Part shown: one piece after another, positions 54,639 to 63,171 of the stretch | How positions within the stretch are numbered: the stretch's first letter is position 1 | Layout: each line of letters begins with the position of its first letter | Source: Flavobacterium sp. | GTDB taxonomy: Bacteria > Bacteroidota > Bacteroidia > Flavobacteriales > Flavobacteriaceae | DNA length: 64,000 nt | Assembly (NCBI GenBank): GCA_023251135.1 | Contig: JAHEZJ010000001.1 | Coordinates: 95,047-159,046 of the forward strand | Direction: 5' to 3' | The notes under the pieces: generated by a model | Database searches by the model: none | Seen by the model: only the letters and a program-made list of their open reading frames with translations | What the model was told of the DNA's origin: nothing | Made by a program: the position numbers and the translations under genes

Positions 54639-55871
54639 ATGTTTCAAGCGTTAAAATCAAAAAACTTCAAGTTATTCTTTTACGGACAATCTGTTTCTGT
54701 AATTGGAACCTGGCTTCAAAAAACAGCCGTAAGCTGGATGGTTTACAGTGTTACCGGTTCGGTTTTCCTGTTGGGATTAGCAACGTTTTTAAGCATGATA
54801 CCTTCCCTATTCCTGGCTCCTTTGGCCGGAAGTATTATTGGGCGTTACGACAGGCACCGCGCTATGATTCTATTACAATCTTTGGCCATGCTTCAGGCGG
54901 GTGCTTTGGCACTGTTGATTTACCTGAAAATATACAACATCAACTTTATACTAGCCTTAAGCCTGATTCAGGGAATCATCAATTCTTTTGACATGACCTG
55001 CAGACAAACGATGATGATTGATATTGTCGACAACAAAGAGGATTTACCAAATGCCGTCGCTCTAAACTCTACCCTGAATAATTTTGCCCGAATTGCCGGT
55101 CCTGCTTTGGCGGGAATTATTCTGCACAATTATGGTGAAGATATTTGTTTTATTGGCAACTTCTTAAGCTACATTCCGGTTTTGATCTCGCTGTTACTGA
55201 TGAAAATTACACCGCACATTAAAGCCACAGATAAAATGAAAATGGTAGACGATTTTCTGGAAGGTCTGGATTATGTAAAAAAAGAAACCGAAATGGCCAA
55301 AATGCTTCTGATGTTAATGTGCAGCAGTTTATTTGTTATTTCTTTCAATACTTTAATGCCTGTTTTTGCCAAAGATATTTTTAACGGAAATGCGCAGACT
55401 TTCAGCTGGTTTGAAAGCGCCGCCGGAATAGGCTCAATACTATCTGCTATTTATCTGGCGAACCTTAAAAAAGCCGACAATATGGGCAAAATAATGATCG
55501 CTGCAAGCTTATTACTGGGCTTTAGCATTATCATATTGGCCTATTCCAATAGTTTAACTGTAGCACTTATCTGCATGGCATTGAGCGGCATAGGAATGAT
55601 GGCACAAACCTCATCAATCAACATTTATATCCAGACGCAAAGTACGGTAAATATGCGTTCGAGAAGTATTAGTTATTATTTGATGGCGTATCAAGGAATG
55701 ATTCCTGTGGGAAGTTTGATTATTGGTTATGTCTCACACATTATCGGAACCCGAGAAACTGTAGCCATTCAGGGTGTAGTGTGTATTATTTCGGTACTTG
55801 TTTATGTGTACTATAAAAACCGTAGTGCTCAGGAAGAGTTTGGAACCTGCGAGGTTCGATACAAAGACTAA
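54639..55871 (+). CDS. MFS efflux transporter (MFS_3/EntS-like)
   Basis: This 410-residue carrier has about twelve helices and the pattern of the MFS_3 group: FRNFKLFF-like start (LKSKNFKLFFYGQSVSVIG), LAGSIIGRYDRHRAM with the motif-A-like GxxxDRxxR, and IAGPALAGIILHNYG. Members export small molecules such as siderophores or drugs. It is divergent from the LysR gene and probably its target. Confidence 0.9.
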   Translation: MFQALKSKNFKLFFYGQSVSVIGTWLQKTAVSWMVYSVTGSVFLLGLATFLSMIPSLFLAPLAGSIIGRYDRHRAMILLQSLAMLQAGALALLIYLKIYNINFILALSLIQGIINSFDMTCRQTMMIDIVDNKEDLPNAVALNSTLNNFARIAGPALAGIILHNYGEDICFIGNFLSYIPVLISLLLMKITPHIKATDKMKMVDDFLEGLDYVKKETEMAKMLLMLMCSSLFVISFNTLMPVFAKDIFNGNAQTFSWFESAAGIGSILSAIYLANLKKADNMGKIMIAASLLLGFSIIILAYSNSLTVALICMALSGIGMMAQTSSINIYIQTQSTVNMRSRSISYYLMAYQGMIPVGSLIIGYVSHIIGTRETVAIQGVVCIISVLVYVYYKNRSAQEEFGTCEVRYKD

Positions 55872-56039
55872 ATTTTAAATTCCAATCTTTTTAAATCCCA
55901 AACTCCAAATCCCAAATTCCAATCTTGTAAAGCTGCAAATCCCAAACTTTTAAAATTCCAAAATAGAAATTCCAAATTCCAATACGGAGATAATAATCAA
56001 CGTAAAAATTGGAATTTGGAATTTAAAAAATTTGGAGTT
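55872..56039. repeat. AAATTCCAA repeat array with inverted arm and no gene inside
   Basis: Irregular copies of AAATCCCAAA and AAATTCCAAATTCCAA fill 55872-55985; the inverted word TTGGAATTTGGAATTT and TTTGGAG lie at about 56010-56039. This is the same word family that flanks the four-helix gene at 18239-18906, but the arms here enclose only about 25 bases. It reaches the stop of the asparaginase gene. Confidence 0.65.
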
Positions 56040-57071
56040 TTACAAAGAAATCTCCCCTCGTAAAGCCGTTTCGAAGATCATTTTAAACTCGGCCTGAGGA
56101 ATATTTTGTCCTAACAAGTACATTAATTTTGTAATGGCTGCTTCTGTAGTGATGTCTTTTCCAGAGATCACTCCAAGAGACTTCAAAGCCGTACTGGTTT
56201 CATATTGTCCCATGTTGACACTTCCTCCCGAACATTGTGTAACGTTCACAATGTGTAATCCGGACTGAATTGCTTTTTCGATTAGATTTAAAAACCAGTC
56301 TTCTGTTGGAGCGTTTCCGGAACCATAAGTTTCCAGAACGATTCCTCTTAAATCTTTAATTGCCAGAATGGAAGCCAAAACCACTTCGCTCATTCCCGGG
56401 AACATTTTTATGATTGCAACGTGACTGTCTAAATTTTTATGAACGAGTAGTTTCCCCTCTGTATTTACTGGAAGAAACAGGTGTCTGTTTAACGTTAAAT
56501 GAACTCCTGATTCTACCAATTCAGGATAATTTGGTGCTGTAAATGCTTTAAAATGTTCTGCATTTACTTTTGAAGTTCGGTTACCGCGGTACAGTTTATA
56601 TTCAAAATACAAACAAACCTCGTTGATTACCGGCTTTCCGTTTTCCTGAAGTGACGCAATCTGTATGGCTGTAATGAGGTTTTCTTTGGCATCGGTACGC
56701 AAGTCTCCTATCGGAAGCTGAGAACCTGTAAATACTACCGGTTTAGCTAAATTCTCGAGCATAAAACTCAATGCCGAAGCAGAATACGACATGGTATCTG
56801 AGCCATGAAGTACTACAAATCCATCGTAAGCAGCGTAATTTTCTTCAATAATAGTAGCGATCTTTGTCCACTCTTCCGGATTCATATTCGAAGAATCAAT
56901 AGGAGTTTCAAACGAAACCGTTTCGATCTCACAATCTAATTGTTTGATTTCGGGTATCTTTTGCAATAATTTACCAAAATTGAACGCTTTAAGTGCGCCC
57001 GTCTCAAAATCTTTGCTCATACCGATAGTTCCTCCGGTATAAATCAGCAGTATTTTAGCTTTAGATGACAT
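56040..57071 (-). CDS. ansA: Asparaginase (type I, cytoplasmic)
   Basis: This 343-residue enzyme hydrolyses L-asparagine to aspartate and ammonia. It shows the two active-site motifs: IYTGGTIGM (Thr, residues 10-18) and VVLHGSDTMSYSASALSFML (about 83-102). It has no signal peptide, so it should be the cytoplasmic form. Its start overlaps the end of the acyltransferase gene by 11 bases, and the TatD gene lies just upstream, so the three are co-directional. Confidence 0.92.
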   Translation of the reverse strand: MSSKAKILLIYTGGTIGMSKDFETGALKAFNFGKLLQKIPEIKQLDCEIETVSFETPIDSSNMNPEEWTKIATIIEENYAAYDGFVVLHGSDTMSYSASALSFMLENLAKPVVFTGSQLPIGDLRTDAKENLITAIQIASLQENGKPVINEVCLYFEYKLYRGNRTSKVNAEHFKAFTAPNYPELVESGVHLTLNRHLFLPVNTEGKLLVHKNLDSHVAIIKMFPGMSEVVLASILAIKDLRGIVLETYGSGNAPTEDWFLNLIEKAIQSGLHIVNVTQCSGGSVNMGQYETSTALKSLGVISGKDITTEAAITKLMYLLGQNIPQAEFKMIFETALRGEISL

Positions 57072-58197
57072 CCTGATATTTTAATTTATTGACAACAGGA
57101 TTGGCATACATGGCCAAAAATCCTTGTCTTGTCACTGGGTTATCACTTCCGATACGCATTTCTAAACGACGCTCAAACAATGATTTTTCACTTTCTTTGT
57201 ACAAATGAGCAAATTTATTGGTCTCGTTTAAGATATCGTAAGCAATAAAATTCGTTGGCCATAATTGATAGTTTTTCAAAACCGAATCGTCGATAACCTG
57301 CGCCAAAGCCTGCACTTGTTTGTTGGCATTGTCGTTTTCCGCTACAATCTTATCGATCTCTGTATCTAAAACGTCCCCAACAGAAATATGTATTCTTTTT
57401 TTAGTTCCCATGATACCACTTAAAATGGTCATGAAATCCTCGTTTTTTTCTTTAATATAAACCTCATTATTGGCTTCTGCCATTAACTGTGGCATTTTCA
57501 AAACATCTGTCGGATCGTATTCGTATGAAATAGAAACCGGAACGATTTTTAATTTCTTAAAATAATCCATCAGATTGGGTTCGTCAGACCCCATTCCGAT
57601 CATTTTTAAGACTCCCGGATTGGTTTCGTCATTTCCGTCTTTGGTACGACCTTCTCTTTGCGCAATCCAAACCGAACGGTTTTCACGAAGCAATAATTGT
57701 CCGATATATTCGGATAATAATTTAGAGCTCTGCAGCATTTCTCTTGGCGTCAAACCTCTTAAAACCAAAAAGTTTCGGTTTAGTTTTGCCAAAGTACTCA
57801 GGAATGCTTTTTTTACCAGATTGTCTCCAATTGCAGATGCCGTCATGACTAGGCCATGCTCAAAAAGACAAACATTTAATAAGGTGGTATCCAATAAAAT
57901 ATCTCTGTGATTGGAGATAAATAAGTAAGAGGTGTTTTTTTCTAATTTCTCAAATCCTGAAGTGGTAAGTCCTTCTGAACTTTTCTCTAAAACCTTTTGT
58001 ATGGTATTGTAAATAAAGTTGCATTGAAAATCACGAATTGAATGTGTTTTTTTAAGCTGCTCTTTCCAAACCTCATCTGCTACTTCCGGAAAAGTAAAGT
58101 TCATCATGGTTTTCATCATCGGATGATTGACAACATCATGAAGTGCTTCATTTATTTCAGAATCATAAAACGGTCGAATGGCATCAAATCTCTGCAT
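57061..58197 (-). CDS. 1-acylglycerol-3-phosphate acyltransferase family protein
   Basis: This 378-residue protein has a PlsC-type core: motif I LFISNHRDILLDT (about residues 93-105), motif III-like WIAQREGRTKDGND (about 177-190) and a motif IV Pro in IVPVSISYEYDP. The spacing in motif I is one residue longer than the usual H-x4-D if the second Asp is used. It is longer than PlsC (about 240) and closer in layout to glycerol-phosphate acyltransferases. It is probably in phospholipid synthesis. Confidence 0.8.
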   Translation of the reverse strand: MQRFDAIRPFYDSEINEALHDVVNHPMMKTMMNFTFPEVADEVWKEQLKKTHSIRDFQCNFIYNTIQKVLEKSSEGLTTSGFEKLEKNTSYLFISNHRDILLDTTLLNVCLFEHGLVMTASAIGDNLVKKAFLSTLAKLNRNFLVLRGLTPREMLQSSKLLSEYIGQLLLRENRSVWIAQREGRTKDGNDETNPGVLKMIGMGSDEPNLMDYFKKLKIVPVSISYEYDPTDVLKMPQLMAEANNEVYIKEKNEDFMTILSGIMGTKKRIHISVGDVLDTEIDKIVAENDNANKQVQALAQVIDDSVLKNYQLWPTNFIAYDILNETNKFAHLYKESEKSLFERRLEMRIGSDNPVTRQGFLAMYANPVVNKLKYQDVI

Positions 58198-58261
58198 TAT
58201 TTATATTGGTTTTAAGTGGGCAAAAGAACAAAAAAAAAATCAAACTATTGTAAGGTATGGG

Positions 58262-59041
58262 TTAAATCCCAAAAACGTCTTTCGAATTTTGAGTGGTTCG
58301 CTCTGCAATTTCTTCTTCCGAAACATCGTATATATCGGCTAATTTGGCAATAACATTTACTAAATAACTACTTTCATTTCGCTTTCCACGATATGGAATT
58401 GGCGCTAAATAAGGAGAGTCAGTCTCTAAAACGATATGCTTCAAATCGATTTGATTTAAAAACTGATCGATTTTTCCGTTTTTAAAGGTTACGACTCCAC
58501 CGATTCCCAATTTCATGTTATAAGAAAGCGCCTGAAGTGCCTGTTCGTATGTACCTGAAAAGCAATGAAAAATCCCAAATAAATCCGCTGATTTTTCTTC
58601 TTCGAGCACTTCAAATATTTCATCAAAAGCTTCACGACAATGAATCACAATAGGTAATTTATATTGTTTGGCCAGTTGAATTTGTCTTTTAAAAGCAATT
58701 TGCTGCTCCTTAAGATGTGTTTTATCCCAATACAAATCGATTCCGATTTCACCAACGGCGTAAAACTTTCGTCTGGCTAACTCCTTTTCCACATGTTGTA
58801 ACTCTTCTTCGTAATTGTCTTTCACGTAGGTAGGATGCAACCCCATCATCAGGTATACGTAATCGGGATACTTTTGCTCCAGATCGTACATAGACGGTGT
58901 TGCAGCGGCATCGATAGCAGGAATAAAAAAACGGGTTACTCCGGCATTTATCGCTCTTTGCATCATCTCGTCGCGGTCCTGATCAAATTCTTCAGAATAT
59001 AAATGTGTATGTGTATCGGTAATTATGGGCTTCAAATTCAA
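58262..59041 (-). CDS. TatD family metal-dependent hydrolase
   Basis: This 259-residue TIM-barrel hydrolase has the metal ligands THTHL (about residues 10-14), Glu in VGEIGIDLYWD (about 97), His in IVIHCREAF (about 133), HCFSGT (about 158) and Asp in LETDSPYLAP (about 206). Members are DNases or 3'-5' exonucleases. Length and motifs are standard. It is in line with the acyltransferase and asparaginase genes. Confidence 0.94.
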   Translation of the reverse strand: MNLKPIITDTHTHLYSEEFDQDRDEMMQRAINAGVTRFFIPAIDAAATPSMYDLEQKYPDYVYLMMGLHPTYVKDNYEEELQHVEKELARRKFYAVGEIGIDLYWDKTHLKEQQIAFKRQIQLAKQYKLPIVIHCREAFDEIFEVLEEEKSADLFGIFHCFSGTYEQALQALSYNMKLGIGGVVTFKNGKIDQFLNQIDLKHIVLETDSPYLAPIPYRGKRNESSYLVNVIAKLADIYDVSEEEIAERTTQNSKDVFGI

Positions 59042-59132
59042 TTGTTGTAATTTTTAATGGCCCAAAATTACGATAATATTAAAAACTTTCCCAATTTGAA
59101 TGAAATGAGGAAAAATTGGACGCAGATTTTTG

Positions 59133-59350
59133 CAGATTCACTTTGTGAAAACGCGGATAAAAACGGATTTTTTTATATCCGTACTGTTTATCTGACGGAA
59201 CAAAATAGTAAACCCGACAGGTTTTAAAAACCAGGAGACGCCGATTTTACAGATTCACTTTGTGAAAACGCGGATAAAAACGGATTTTTTTTATATCCGT
59301 ACTGTTTATCTTACTGAACAAAATAGTAAACCCGACAGGTTTTAGAAACC
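59133..59350. repeat. Tandem direct repeat, about 100 bases, period 117
   Basis: The unit starts CAGATTCACTTTGTGAAAAC, contains GCGGATAAAAACGGATTTTT and ATATCCGTACTGTTTATC, and ends in AAACCCGACAGGTTTTA. Copies start at 59133 and 59250 and are nearly identical. Each unit has its own GGATAAAAA/TATCC hairpin-like pair. The second copy ends in the terminator palindrome. Confidence 0.75.
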
Positions 59351-59360
59351 TGTCGGGTTT
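59328..59360. terminator. CCCGACAGGTTT palindrome, terminator-like
   Basis: AAACCCGACAGGTTT (59328-59342) and its exact complement (59346-59360) form a 15-bp stem with a three-base loop. It lies after the stop of the S41 peptidase gene (minus) and belongs to a repeated family in this window. Confidence 0.65.
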
Positions 59361-59381
59361 GAATCGGTATACGATACTAAA

Positions 59382-61037
59382 CTATTTCCCTGTTTTAACA
59401 AACAGTAAAGCGCGATCAAAAACTTCGTCTTTACCTTGTTGAGCACCCAAAATAGTTGGGATTACTTTAATATCTGGGACAATCCCAATACGCTGCGTTT
59501 CTTTTTTATTCGGATAAAAAACACCCATTGAAGTAAAAGAAGACTCAAATCCGTTGATAATACTAAACTCATAATTTGGCCCATCGGAACCCGATGTCTG
59601 AGTACCTACAATGGTAACATTTGGCGCTGTCTGAAGGCTCATTACGGTTTGTTCACCAAAACTATGAGTTCCTGAACCTACCAAAACTACTACTTTACCT
59701 TTATAATAATCGGGATTGCTTTTACCACATTCTTCCATATCATTCCTAAAATAATAACGGCCAGGGTAGCTTAAGTCCTGTTGAAGTAATCTTAACATTG
59801 GTTTTCGCTCTAGATTTAGATATTCACTGACTAAAAAATCGGTATAGGCTGGTCTGCTTCTGACATCAAAGATAATTGCTTGTGTGCCTTTTAATTCCTC
59901 CATCATCTTTGCGACTTCCTCTTTTGGCACTTTGCTCATCCTTACAAAACCAATATTGTCTGCCAGGATTTCCCATTTTGCCGTTTTTTTGGGTGGCGAT
60001 CTTTTAATTTTTCCGTTTGGATAACGATGTATTTTCTTTGTTGATGTCACATTATCTCTAATGAATTCGATTTCTAAATCATCTGTATCTCCTGTAAACA
60101 TTATAAAACCTCCCACATAAGTCGCTACAGCTTTATTAGATCCCTGCATATATTTTGAAAGCGCTGCTAATTGTTGTGCAATTGTGCTCCCATCCACTTT
60201 TGTTATAATATCGCCAATTTTTAAGTCGTCTATTTTGGCTAACGAATCATTTGCCAGCGCAACTATTACTGCTTTATCGTTTATAAATTTAGCTGTAAAA
60301 GGAATATATTTCTCTCCGCCCAAATATTTAATCATATCCGGACTACTGGTCCCGGCATGGGTATCGTTAAGTTTTATCGATATTTCACGCATGGCCAATA
60401 AAAATTCCTTTTCGGAAGCAGGAGTCTCGATATGAGGAAGAATTTCCGTAAGTGCTTCGTCCCAATTCTGATCCATTACATATTTATACGGGAAAAAATA
60501 CTCTATATAATTCCAAAAACGAAATAGTGCCAAAAGACGTAAATTTTTATCTGTCCATTTAAAATCAGCATACTCTGGTTCGTTAACAAACTGCAAACGC
60601 ACATTTTTACCCTCTTGATTTACATAATGATTCACGCCCTGAAATCTATTCTCTGTAATAAATTTCAATTTTTGAGAAAGGCTTTTAGTAAACAGTTTCC
60701 CTTTTTGTGTCCATTCTAAATTCAAATTTTTAGTAAAATAGTCTGTTTTTGGGTCCAAAGCCGCTGGTGTATTAGCGGGTACTTCTCCCAAACTTTCAAT
60801 CCATTTTTCTATTACAGCAGAAAACTCTTCTTTGGTTTGTGCTTTTTCAATTTTGGGCAAAACCTCAAAAAGTTTTTCATCCCAGTTTGTTTTCCCACTG
60901 GCAACTGCAGGATGGTAATATTTTAAGAATCCCCAAACTTTGCAGGTCGCAGCAAGTTTTTCGGTTTGGGTAATTTTGGCATAGCCAAAGATCGTTTGAG
61001 TGCATACAATAAGAAGAACTAAAGTAATTTTGTTCAT
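59382..61037 (-). CDS. S41 family (C-terminal processing) peptidase
   Basis: This 551-residue protein has a signal peptide (ITLVLLIVCTQTIFGYA), an N-terminal helical repeat (KVWGFLKYYHPAV and, near 195, RFWNYIEYFFPYKY), a PDZ domain around residues 240-330 (AKIDDLKIGDIITKVDGSTI) and the S41 tail-protease domain with a Ser in GSGTHSFGEQTVMSL (about residue 452) as nucleophile. It likely degrades periplasmic peptides. It stands alone between two CCCGACAGG palindromes. Confidence 0.87.
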   Translation of the reverse strand: MNKITLVLLIVCTQTIFGYAKITQTEKLAATCKVWGFLKYYHPAVASGKTNWDEKLFEVLPKIEKAQTKEEFSAVIEKWIESLGEVPANTPAALDPKTDYFTKNLNLEWTQKGKLFTKSLSQKLKFITENRFQGVNHYVNQEGKNVRLQFVNEPEYADFKWTDKNLRLLALFRFWNYIEYFFPYKYVMDQNWDEALTEILPHIETPASEKEFLLAMREISIKLNDTHAGTSSPDMIKYLGGEKYIPFTAKFINDKAVIVALANDSLAKIDDLKIGDIITKVDGSTIAQQLAALSKYMQGSNKAVATYVGGFIMFTGDTDDLEIEFIRDNVTSTKKIHRYPNGKIKRSPPKKTAKWEILADNIGFVRMSKVPKEEVAKMMEELKGTQAIIFDVRSRPAYTDFLVSEYLNLERKPMLRLLQQDLSYPGRYYFRNDMEECGKSNPDYYKGKVVVLVGSGTHSFGEQTVMSLQTAPNVTIVGTQTSGSDGPNYEFSIINGFESSFTSMGVFYPNKKETQRIGIVPDIKVIPTILGAQQGKDEVFDRALLFVKTGK

Positions 61038-61163
61038 GTAAATAACTGGTTAGGTTGAAATTGTTTTTTGGTAAATTTTTCTATAAAAAAAATCAGCCGA
61101 ATGTAAAACTAAAAATCCGGATTCGTTTACGGCTTTACGTAAAAACCTGTTTTTCTAAATAAT

Positions 61164-61197
61164 AAACCCGACAGATTTTAAAAACCTGTCGGGTTTG
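61164..61197. terminator. CCCGACAGATTTT palindrome, terminator-like
   Basis: AAACCCGACAGATTTT pairs with AAAAACCTGTCGGGTTT (one G-U). It lies between the S41 gene and the TPR gene on the minus strand and can end the sigma/TPR transcript. Confidence 0.65.
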
Positions 61198-61216
61198 ATT
61201 CTATTTTAACAAACAA

Positions 61217-61942
61217 CTAATCCAAATCGTCCAGCAGTTCCTGAACATCATCGTAGTTTTCATAATCCTGCGAAATGGTCTGCAGGATTTCTCTACAGCC
61301 CTTGTAATCTTTTTGTTTTAGTTTAGACAGTGCCAGATACCATTTGGCTTTCTCTTTATAAACAGAAGTACCTGATTTTAGTTCATTAAAAATGGCTTCT
61401 GCGGGTTTATAATGATCTTCTTCCAATAAAGAAATTCCGTAAAAATATTGCATTTCAGCCGTTTTATTTTCGCTTAACAATTCCTCAAAAAACGGAATTG
61501 CCAATACATATTTTCCTTCATTAAAAGCCTTTTCAGCCTGTTTTAAGGTTTCGTCTGTATCGCCACGTTCGACAAAAGAAGCTGTTTCCGGATGATTAAA
61601 ATCTTCAAATTCAGGAGTTCCATTATAATCAAAAAAGAACAGTCCGAATAAAATAATAATCGATGCCGCTGCCGCAAAATACCAAGGTCGCATTCGAACC
61701 ACTTTGGGCTTGTTGGCATTAAAATGTTTCTCCGAAATCTGGGCCAGATTTGCTGTAAAGGCTTCTCTTTCTTCTTCATGACCCAATTTGTTCCTAAGCT
61801 GTGACTGTACTTCTTTAAAAGTTTCAAACTCCGAAGCCAGTTCATGATCCTCAGACAATTGTTTCTCAAAACGATCCTGCTCCTCAGCAGTCATTTCTTC
61901 CTGAAGGTATTGATCGAATAATATATAGCGTTCTTCGTTCAT
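61217..61942 (-). CDS. TPR membrane protein, putative anti-sigma partner
   Basis: This 241-residue protein has a cytoplasmic N-terminal part with the anti-sigma-like layout (FDQYLQEEMTAEEQDRFEKQ), one transmembrane helix (about residues 89-105, YFAAAASIIILFGLFFF) and a periplasmic part with two or three tetratricopeptide repeats (LKQAEKAFNEGKYVLAIPFF and following). It starts six bases after the stop of the ECF sigma gene. An anti-sigma or signal-relay role is likely by position. Confidence 0.75.
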   Translation of the reverse strand: MNEERYILFDQYLQEEMTAEEQDRFEKQLSEDHELASEFETFKEVQSQLRNKLGHEEEREAFTANLAQISEKHFNANKPKVVRMRPWYFAAAASIIILFGLFFFDYNGTPEFEDFNHPETASFVERGDTDETLKQAEKAFNEGKYVLAIPFFEELLSENKTAEMQYFYGISLLEEDHYKPAEAIFNELKSGTSVYKEKAKWYLALSKLKQKDYKGCREILQTISQDYENYDDVQELLDDLD

Positions 61943-61948
61943 GATTCC

Positions 61949-62530
61949 TTAATTTTTTAGCGAATTAAAATTTTTAGCTTCCTGAATCCACTGTGTCAAC
62001 TGCCCCACACACAACGATTTTTTCTTACGGACATACCCATAAGTTACATTGAGTTTAGCCGCAACTTCTTCCATCGTTTTAGTGGTAAAACTAAGTTTTA
62101 ACAACTCCTGGCATTTGTCTCCCAATTTCTGAAACATCGCATCAAAAAGCTGCTGTTTTTCATCAAATTCTTCTGTTTGACCAATTAATTCCAGTGCAGA
62201 TTCATTCATAGATACAGCATCTTCGTTAATTGTTACCCCTTTGTTTGCTGTTTTTTTAAGTTCGTTAAGCCACTTCCTTTTGCACAACAAAAAAAAGTAA
62301 GCATCAAAGGGACAAGTGAGCTGCAGGGTTTTCGCCTTGGCCTGATTAAAAAGCAAAATCATAACTTCCTGAACCACATCCTGAGCATGTTCCTTATCTC
62401 CGGAATTGTTCATGACGAACATCACCACTTTAGGAACGAATTTTTTGTAAATGATCTGAATGATTACTGAGTTATTTGCAGCAATGCCATCAATATACAT
62501 TTGATCGGGATGAATTTTAGCCTTAACCAT
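61949..62530 (-). CDS. ECF-type RNA polymerase sigma factor
   Basis: This 193-residue sigma-70-like factor has region 2 (IIYKKFVPKVVMFVMNNSGD, then HAQDVVQEVMILLF) and region 4 (LLKLSFTTKTMEEVAAKLNV, then TYGYVRKKKSLC). The start at 62530 is chosen because the 31 upstream codons look non-coding and hold a repeat motif. Three copies of one promoter-like motif, GGGTAACAAT-N12-TTGATATAAC, lie next to it on the plus strand, so these may be its targets. Confidence 0.88.
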   Translation of the reverse strand: MVKAKIHPDQMYIDGIAANNSVIIQIIYKKFVPKVVMFVMNNSGDKEHAQDVVQEVMILLFNQAKAKTLQLTCPFDAYFFLLCKRKWLNELKKTANKGVTINEDAVSMNESALELIGQTEEFDEKQQLFDAMFQKLGDKCQELLKLSFTTKTMEEVAAKLNVTYGYVRKKKSLCVGQLTQWIQEAKNFNSLKN

Positions 62531-62586
62531 AAAAAACCTTTTTGTAGCTAATTTAAAAAACAATTGGAAATAAATTTCATACAAAG

Positions 62587-62618
62587 GGGTAACAATTAAC
62601 ATATCAAGTTGATATAAC
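62587..62618 (+). promoter_or_regulatory. Bipartite promoter-like motif, copy 1
   Basis: GGGTAACAAT (62587-62596), 12 bases, TTGATATAAC (62609-62618). It is 64 bases before the small membrane protein gene. Reading GTAACA as -35 and GATATA as -10 gives 16-base spacing, like ECF promoters. Confidence 0.65.
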
Positions 62619-62681
62619 AGCAAAGGACTCCTGAAAATTGTCGGGACAAAGTCCTCAGAACCATCAAAAAAATCAAGAAAA

Positions 62682-62981
62682 ATGGAAACCTGTCAACTTG
62701 TAAGCGAAAAGAATTTAGATCAATTTTACCAAATGATTTCTGCCAAAACACGAAATGGTTTTGTGATTGTGGAGCATAACGAGAAGCTTCCGTATGTTGT
62801 TCTATCCAAAAAACAAAAAGCAATCAATCATCCTTTACATCTCTTTCTTACTTGCATCACCTTTGGACTTTGGTTTATCGTATGGCTCTATTGCATCGTG
62901 AAGCTTTCACGAAAAACAAACATTCTTGTTGCCGTAGACGAGGACGGTAATCTCTTTGAAGACAAATGCCTCTCTGCATAA
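62682..62981 (+). CDS. Small membrane protein next to the ECF sigma gene
   Basis: This 99-residue protein has a soluble N-terminal half (METCQLVSEKNLDQFYQMIS) and one or two hydrophobic segments after residue 50 (HPLHLFLTCITFGLWFIVWL, YCIVK), ending in DEDGNLFEDKC. No family is recognised. It is divergent from the sigma gene, behind motif copy 1. Shadows on the other strand are not coding. It probably belongs to the same regulon. Confidence 0.7.
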   Translation: METCQLVSEKNLDQFYQMISAKTRNGFVIVEHNEKLPYVVLSKKQKAINHPLHLFLTCITFGLWFIVWLYCIVKLSRKTNILVAVDEDGNLFEDKCLSA

Positions 62982-63001
62982 ATTTTGAAATACAAAAAAT
63001 A

Positions 63002-63033
63002 GGGTAACAATTGTTTAAAAGAATTGATATAAC
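63002..63033 (+). promoter_or_regulatory. Bipartite promoter-like motif, copy 2
   Basis: GGGTAACAAT (63002-63011), 12 bases, TTGATATAAC (63024-63033). It is 21 bases after the small membrane protein stop and upstream of the lipoprotein gene. Confidence 0.65.
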
Positions 63034-63071
63034 CACATCTCAACAAATTCAAAAATAAATTTCAACAGCAA

Positions 63072-63103
63072 GGGTAACAATATCAAACCCGAATTGATAT
63101 AAC
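63072..63103 (+). promoter_or_regulatory. Bipartite promoter-like motif, copy 3
   Basis: GGGTAACAAT (63072-63081), 12 bases, TTGATATAAC (63094-63103), 70 bases after copy 2 and 69 bases before the lipoprotein ATG. Both 10-base halves and the spacing are identical in all three copies. Confidence 0.7.
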
Positions 63104-63171
63104 TATAATTAAAACAACCGAAATCTGAAAACCACCTGATCATCAGGACAGATTTATAAAAATTAGAAATC

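Noticed and set aside
59133..59350. CRISPR array
   Set aside because: There are only two long repeat units, no regular short repeats with unique spacers, and no cas genes in the window.
62596..62823. 75-codon minus-strand frame between the sigma gene and the small membrane protein
   Set aside because: It covers promoter motif copy 1 and the start of the plus-strand membrane protein gene and has no recognisable features.
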